Of a stretch of DNA of 64,000 nt, positions 57,791-64,000 are shown piece after piece. The notes under the pieces were generated by a model. That model worked only from the letters and a program-made list of their open reading frames with translations, was not told where the DNA came from and did no database searches. The stretch spans positions 4,402,001 through 4,466,000 of the forward strand of contig NC_079975.1 of the NCBI RefSeq assembly GCF_029852145.1, written 5' to 3'. The DNA is from Microplitis mediator (Eukaryota > Arthropoda > Insecta > Hymenoptera > Braconidae). Every line of letters begins with the position of its first letter. Position 1 is the first letter of the stretch. The position numbers and the translations under genes are program-made.

Positions 57791-58466
57791 AATGAAAAAA
57801 TTAAACTTATTAGATAATTAATACTATTAGTAATTATTAATTACAAATTATTAATTTGTTGAGGTAAAGTAGACTACTACATTTGAATTTAGTAAGGAGA
57901 TAAAAAAAATTTATAAATTTGAATAAAAATAAATTTTGGTTAAAATTGTTGACAATTTTAAAAATTACAAAATAGTTTAATCGCGTAAGTCATTAATTTT
58001 AATGATTTTATTTATTTAAAAAAACACTTGATAAAGAGGGCGTTCAAATATATACACATTGTATATATAGGTATATTATATACCATATGTTTGCAGAATA
58101 TGTTGTAATGTAAGCAAAAGTTTTCAAATAATTAATAAAAATATTTAATCAATATTTAGAAGATTTTTATAAATCACCAGAGGTATAATAAGAAATTGAG
58201 GTATTTAATTATAATTATTATCGTTGATTATCGTTTAATAAACTATTTTTTTACGTTTAAGAAAAATAAAATGAAAGTTTCTCTAACCTATTTAACATTG
58301 AAATATTATTTTTATGCAGCTATAAATATAAAGAAATATATATATTGGTAACGATAAAAATTTGCCAAAATAATTAATAAATTTAATAGTTATTAAGATA
58401 TTTTTATTAAATAAAATAATTTTTACAATTACAATAGGGTAAATCTTATCGCTGATACGCGTGGGA

Positions 58467-59593
58467 ATGGCTGATAAGGTACTAAAAATTTTGAAAGAAT
58501 TTATTTCAGTGTATATTTTTTGACCTTTTTTTATTTTTTCATCATTGCTATATTTATTAATTTCGTTATAATTCTCGCATGATTTAACAAATCATTTATT
58601 TTTAAATTTTATTCATTTACTGATTACTTAATTACCATTTTTTAAAATTAAAATTTATTTATTATACAAACTTTCAATTTATATTTTCTTCTATCTTACA
58701 GCAATAATTTATGTTATTATTTTTTTTGTAGATTAAAAAAATAACACTGGGCAGATGAATTATTTTATTTTATTTTGTTGATTTGCAAAAATTACGCAGT
58801 CATTTTTTTGTTTTTTAATTCACTTGAGTTAGTGGAAAATTAATGAAGATTTAAAATTATCAACAATTGAAATAAAAAATAAAACGTCATATTTTCAATT
58901 AATAATCAAAGTATACGACGTAAAATTTTCATGAGTGAGTGTAGCAAACACCAGACAAATTTAAAATTATAAATAAATAGAGTAAATAATTAATAAAATA
59001 AAATTTCAAAAAAATGAGCATTTAAAAAATTTTGAAATTAATGAGTGTATTTTTTATAAACATATTTTTTTAATTATTTACTCTATTTATTTATGATACT
59101 GTAGCTGACGCCTAATAATTTTTTGATTTTTTTTAAACAGTTAATTATAAAAAAAAAGTATTTGAAACAATTGCACTTATAGTATTTTTAAATTTTCTGC
59201 ATGTGAATTTTTTTATTTTTTTGTAATTGATTTGTTTAAAGAAACATCCGAAAATTGCTAATTGTCTGCTAACTTCAGGATCATATTTATTTATAATTTT
59301 AAATTTGTCCGATGTCTGCTACATTCACACTCATACATTTTCTTAAAAATAAAGTTCATACTTTTTTAAAATTTGAATTAAAAGTTAATTACCTTGCAAG
59401 TGTCATTCAAATTTTTATTTCATTTGTTTTTAATTTTTAAAATTTCCGCTCATGAAAATAACAAAGAAAATAATTTATGTCTTAGCAGGAAATTTATTTT
59501 ATGGAAAATTGAAAACAGAAAATCATACAGATTTTAATAGACATCTCTCATTAAATAACATATATATAATTTGCTTTATAATAATGATATGTC

Positions 59594-59657
<64 letters not shown>

Positions 59658-62600
59658 CTCCAGTGGTTTAAATAAATCATTACACGACTCGTTAAAACAA
59701 ATCACTAGATTAATTAAAATATAAACAGTTTGTGTATTAATAATTAATAATTCAATATCAATTCGTACCGTTTTATATATAAATATTTATACATTTTAAT
59801 TACATGTAATATTTTATTTATTATTAAAATATTAATTAATTATCAATAGTTTGGGTTAAAATTATTTCATAATTAATATCAACAAAATTTGAATAATCAT
59901 TTAAATTCTGTTAATTTTATTAAAAGAGTAATTGCGTCATATTATTGTAAAATAAAAAAAAGAATTTTTTTTTTCCTACTTATATTTATATATTAATGTT
60001 GTAATTTTCATGTCTATATTTCGTGTCTTATTACTCACAAGCAGTTGATTTATTATTTTTTTTTTCGCCGTACAAAATTAAGAACTGGCTAATAAACTAC
60101 CAGTTCTACACAGAAAAAAAAAATTTACTAGAGCAATAAAATTTTCTTGGGGCGAGTAAAAATTTTTTTTGCCAAGAAATCTTTTTGCTTCTGTGTAATT
60201 ATTAATTATTGATTAGTAACTTTGGCTTTTTTTTTTTAATTAAAGCAAATGTTATTTTGTTCAGTTATAAAATTATTTAATATTCTTTGAAATGTGTAAT
60301 TTTTTTTATGCTGTGTTATTTTTATATATTTGTATAAAAATTTATCAATCGATTGTTAATAACAATAATAATTTTTTTTTTAGTTAATTGATGATAAAAA
60401 ACCCAAACTAACACGTTCACGTGCACGTCATTTACGTCGTAAGCGTTTAATAATAGCGCGCAAAGAAGCTGATAAAAAAACTATAAATATTGAATTTACT
60501 GATAATAATTCAATAAATAATAATTCAAATTTATTATCATCTTCAGCGACGACAATTGAATCACTAGAAAATAATTCAACTCCACTAGCGGATAGCAATT
60601 TAACAAAATCAAAAGCACGTCGTCTGCGAAAGAAACATAAGAAAGTTGATAACAGCAACGAATTAATAGAAAATAAAAAAAATTTAGAATTAATCAACGA
60701 TATCGATAAAATAAATTACAATAATATTTTGATAATAAACTCAAATAGTGACAACAAAAGTATTAATGATTCATTATTATTGTCAAGTGAAAATGATAAA
60801 GTTGACAAAATTTCACTGGTGAATGAAGAAATTAATGAGGACAAAAATATAAGTAATGAAATAGTTGACACAAATATTTATGACAGTAATAATAAAAAAA
60901 TAATAAAAATGAATAACGATTCGAGTAAAACACGTGAGCAAATAAAAGCTGAACGCGAAGCTAAAAAATTAGCTAAAGCTGTTTCTAAAAATAAAAAAAA
61001 TAAAGTTCTCACTGACAATATTGGCGGTAAAGTTTTAAATGATGATAAACTTGAGTTGCTGAAAGATGTTAGAAATTCATCACTGATTGATCAGGATCAA
61101 TTAACTACAGACACTACTGACTTCTGTCATGCGTCTAAAGAAATATCACCGGTAATTCCTTCCGAGTACATCATCCGTAAATTAACTATTGAGGATAAAG
61201 ATTCAAATGTAAGTAAAGTGCTAGGGATAAATGATTCCATTGAAATAAATCTTACAAGTAAATCTCAATTACGGGCTGAAAGACGCGCTAAGCAGGAAGC
61301 GCAACGCGCTGCCAAAGAATTGGAAAAGAGTCAGAAGAAAAATGTTACGAAAAAAGATAATAGTAGTAGTAGTAGTAATAGTAAGAAAGCTGTCGCAAGT
61401 ACTGGGGAAAATGTTGTAGGAATTAAAGAAGAAGAGGGTACGAAAAAAATAGTTAAGAAAATAATGACTGCCAGTGGGGTGATAAATCATGAGATGAATT
61501 TATTTAAACACTTGTATCATGAACGTGAGCAGTGTCATGTTGACATGCCGGTGGTTAATTCACATTTGCATCCGGCGATTGTAAGACTTGGGGTGCAGTA
61601 CAAAGACAAAGTTATTGTGGGCAGCAATGCTAGATGTGTTGCATTTTTATCTGCACTTAAGCAACTGATTTATGATTACGAACGCCCGAGCCAAGCTGAT
61701 TTCACACGTGGTTTGGAAAGTTGTTTTCAAGAGTCTATGGCTTATTTACACTACTGCAGACCTCTGGCTGTTTCGATGCAAAATGCGTTGAAACATATCA
61801 AGTGGAAAATGACTTTACTGCCGAGAACTACTCCCGATGATCAGGTATAATTTGTCTTTTGTAAATTACAAAATATTTATGAGATAGAAAAAATTGTTGT
61901 TTATTGTTTTGATGCTTTAGGCAAAATCTCAGTTGGCGAATGCTATTGATACTTATATACAAGAACAAATATTATTGGCTGGCGAAGCCATTTCTATGAC
62001 AATTCGTACAAAAATATCTAATGGCGATGTTATTTTAACTTATGGATAGTAAGTAATTATTATTATTTTTAAAAATTATTTGGGTGAAAAATAATGGTGC
62101 CGTCAACTGATCCCAATTATCCCCCGAGCTGTCCTCCATCTTTGATTTGACTTGAATAATTAGAGTATCTCTCAACTCGGGAAAGTAGAAAATCTATCAG
62201 GGGATGAACAAGCGGATAATTGCTTGTTGGGAATCCGAAAGATATAAGTGAAGGAAGCCCTTTACATAGGGTATGGGAAGAAATTGCACCCCACCACTAA
62301 TCCTACGCAACCATGTTGACCAGAGCTGGGAGTCTGGTACCTCGGGAGGTCTTTCCAAGCCCACTGCGACCAGAGTCTCTTTATTTCCTGAGATGGGAGT
62401 AGTGTTTGGCCCGAGAGAGGTAGGACTCGTGGTGGCTGTGGTTAGATACCACGCGCAATGAGGATTTTTGATTATACCTCCGGTTAATGTCCACCTTAGT
62501 CGTCACTTGATAATATTTTTCGACTAAGAGTGTCGTCTGGGTGGAAGATGGGGATACCCACAGTGTGTATGCCCAAAAGAGTGAGGAAACGGCCTCCCGT

Positions 62601-63888
62601 TGACTTCGGTCCCGTTACATTAATTACTTAATTGATCCCAGTTATTTTATACCACAAGTGATCCCACTGACATCTGATCCCATTGACATTCGGTTGGAAA
62701 TGATGGAGATGAAGGTTTTAAAGATGACAATGAAAGTTATGAAACTGATGAATTAGAAGATCAGTTGTCAGTTGGATCTAATCTGTGTGATTACTTGGGG
62801 ATCAGTTGTTATGAAATCAAAAAAGTTATTAAAATATGTCTATGAGTGACTTTCATAGTTGAGACAAATCGATAGTTGGAATTAAATTTTAGTAACTTAT
62901 AAAAATTTAAACTAGAAATTAAAGCCTTTAGTTTAAAGAACTTAAGATTTTTAAAAAATTTTAAAATTCTTTTACGCAAATAGTAAAATTAATGACACTA
63001 ATGAGAGATAATTAATTAGCAGAGAGAAGTTAGCAGATAGTTTACAATTGTCGGTTTTTTTCAACGACCAATGATGAAAAAAAAAAAAAAACTAAAAATC
63101 TGCACATGTAGAAAATTAAAAAATCTATAAGTGCAATTTTTTAAAATATTTTTTTTTATAATTTATCGTTTTGAATAAATTTAAAAAATTATTAGACGTC
63201 GGCTAACTTCAGTACTACAATTAATTAATAAAAATTTTTAGCTCATCATTAATTCAGAGAATTTTATGCGACGCTTACGACGCCGGTCGTAAATTTCGCG
63301 TGATAATTGTTGACGGAAGACCATGGCTTGAAGGGAGAGAATTACTACGAAGACTCGCTAAACATGGCGTTGAATGTTCTTACATACTAATAAATGCTCT
63401 TAGTTTCATAATGCCTGGAGTAAGTACTGTCAAAAAATATTCATACATTAACCCCATAGATAAACGGACATTTGATAATTATGTTGATTTATTTGAAGGT
63501 AAATAAAGTATTCGTTGGAGCCCATGCAATATTAGCTAACGGAGCAGTGATGTCTCGTGCTGGCACAGCCCAAGTCGCTTTGATGGCTAAAGCATTTAAC
63601 GTTCCTGTGTTAGTTGCTTGCGAAACCCACAAAAGCTGTGAACGTGTGCAAACAGACTCGATAGTATGCAACGAAATCGGTAACGCCGATGAATTGGACT
63701 TCAATACTACCGGTGTAACTAAAAAGTCACCTCTGTCCAATTGGAAAGCTAAGAAAACATTGAATTTGTTAAATATTATGTACGATGTAACTCCCGCCGA
63801 TCTTGTGACTGCTGTCGTCACGGAGCTGGCCATTTTACCCTGCACAAGTGTCCCCGTTATATTGCGAATTAAACCCTCGGAAATTTGA
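58467..63888 (+). CDS. Translation initiation factor eIF2B subunit delta
   Basis: Regulatory subunit of the eIF2 guanine-nucleotide exchange factor. Firm exons: 60384-61844, 61921-62048, 63242-63419 and 63499-63888 (GT-AG, phases fit, 718 codons). The first firm exon has no ATG at its start, so an upstream exon is needed. I propose 58467-58478, ATG GCT GAT AAG before a GTACTAA donor, encoding MADK at phase 0 in a good start context, for 722 aa; this exon is tentative. The N-terminal half is lysine-rich and Asn/Ser-rich with repeated SKARRLRKK and REQIKAEREAKKLAKA segments, as expected of the poorly conserved delta N-terminus. The Rossmann-like C-terminal domain is clear: FRVIIVDGRPWLEGRELLRR, VFVGAHAILANGAVMSRAGT, CETHKSCERVQTDSIVCNE, YDVTPADLVTAVVTELAILP and CTSVPVILR. 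A GC-richer block and a MITE sit in the intron before 63,242. Confidence 0.93.
58931..59334. mobile_element. MITE with GTAGC / GCTAC ends, host of a nested copy
   Basis: ATGAGTGAGTGTAGCAAAC to GTCTGCTACATTCACACTCAT. The interior AAATTATAAATAAATAGAGT pairs with ACTCTATTTATTTA. It is interrupted by the element at 59,094-59,283. Lies in the presumed first intron of eIF2B delta. Confidence 0.7.
59094..59283. mobile_element. Nested Mutator-like MITE with perfect 10-bp duplication
   Basis: TGATACTGTAGCTGACGCC to GTCTGCTAACTTCAGGATCA, flanked by TATTTATTTA on both sides (59,084-59,093 and 59,284-59,293). 190 bp. The host element is a relative of the same broad family. Confidence 0.8.
59596..59656. 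repeat. (AAT)n microsatellite
   Basis: About 20 uninterrupted AAT units. They create an isoleucine run in a spurious 90-codon frame. Confidence 0.95.
60107..60197. mobile_element. Tiny MITE, TACACAGAAAAA / TTTTGCTTCTGTGTA
   Basis: 91 bp. The ends are inverted and relate to the element at 29,240-29,437. TA at both tips. Confidence 0.55.
62080..62640. other. GC-richer block of unknown origin in an eIF2B delta intron
   Basis: Markedly richer in G/C than any other non-coding stretch nearby (for example GTACCTCGGGAGGTCTTTCC and GGAAACGGCCTCCCGTTGAC). No frame longer than 62 codons and no recognisable domain. CTCGGGAGG and CCCGAG motifs recur, and TGATCCCA repeats at the right edge (62,630-62,690). 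The composition suggests a transposon fragment (LINE 5' region, SINE or similar) rather than host intron. Confidence 0.5.
63019..63218. mobile_element. Mutator-like MITE in an eIF2B delta intron
   Basis: GAAGTTAGCAGATAG near the left end and GACGTCGGCTAACTTCAGTA at the right. Flanking AATTAATTA on both sides is compatible with a 9-10-bp duplication. It ends only about 20 bp before the acceptor of the next coding exon. Confidence 0.65.
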
Positions 63889-64000
63889 GCGTTGATTTAT
63901 CGGCTTATCAACAAGGAATTTAAAATAATTATTATTATTATAAATCTTTACTCATTAATAATAATGGACGCAGCTTATTACGAGCTATATATATATAAAT

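Noticed and set aside
59452..59724. 90-codon frame with an isoleucine run
   Set aside because: It spans an (AAT)n microsatellite and MITE-rich sequence. No splice or homology support, although it lies upstream of eIF2B delta.
62273..62461. 62-codon frame in the GC-richer intron block
   Set aside because: No motif, interrupts the eIF2B delta intron, and its codon use is explained by local composition.

Overview
The window is strongly AT-rich eukaryotic DNA with short GT-AG introns, very long gene-free stretches and a dense load of small DNA transposons. The readable proteins are animal-type and closest to insects: a syndecan with an insect-style cytoplasmic tail ending EFYA, eL19, an ACOX1-type acyl-CoA oxidase, an RCCD1-like protein and eIF2B delta. 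The AT bias, compact introns and MITE load fit a hymenopteran, perhaps a braconid-type parasitoid wasp. That placement is inference, not something the sequence proves.

Layout. 1-2,559 is gene-free. 2,568-6,676 is a complete cut-and-paste transposon with 8-bp target duplications, terminal inverted repeats of about 395 bp and a four-exon minus-strand transposase that reads open for 740 codons. 6,685-32,042 has no recognisable protein gene. It holds many fold-back MITEs, three MITEs carrying minisatellites of quasi-palindromic units, and a possible TATA promoter with a first exon near 17.8 kb. It is plausibly the giant 5' intron or intergenic region of the syndecan gene. Syndecan's last four coding exons are at 32,043-34,954 (+), followed by about 6 kb of AT-rich DNA that may include a long 3' UTR. 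An RCCD1-like gene (41,356-42,381, +) converges on a ten-exon acyl-CoA oxidase gene (53,573-43,418, -). RpL19 (54,535-56,838, +) diverges from the oxidase. eIF2B delta fills the right end (about 58,467-63,888, +).

The genes do not form a pathway. They are a housekeeping/cell-surface neighbourhood: peroxisomal beta-oxidation, ribosome and translation-initiation components, chromatin/mitosis, and heparan-sulfate proteoglycan signalling. The most unusual content is the transposon landscape: an apparently intact autonomous element, MITEs that carry palindromic minisatellites, and nested stacks of up to four elements inside oxidase introns. Target-site duplications in these stacks separate TA, TTAA, 8-bp and 10-bp inserting groups.
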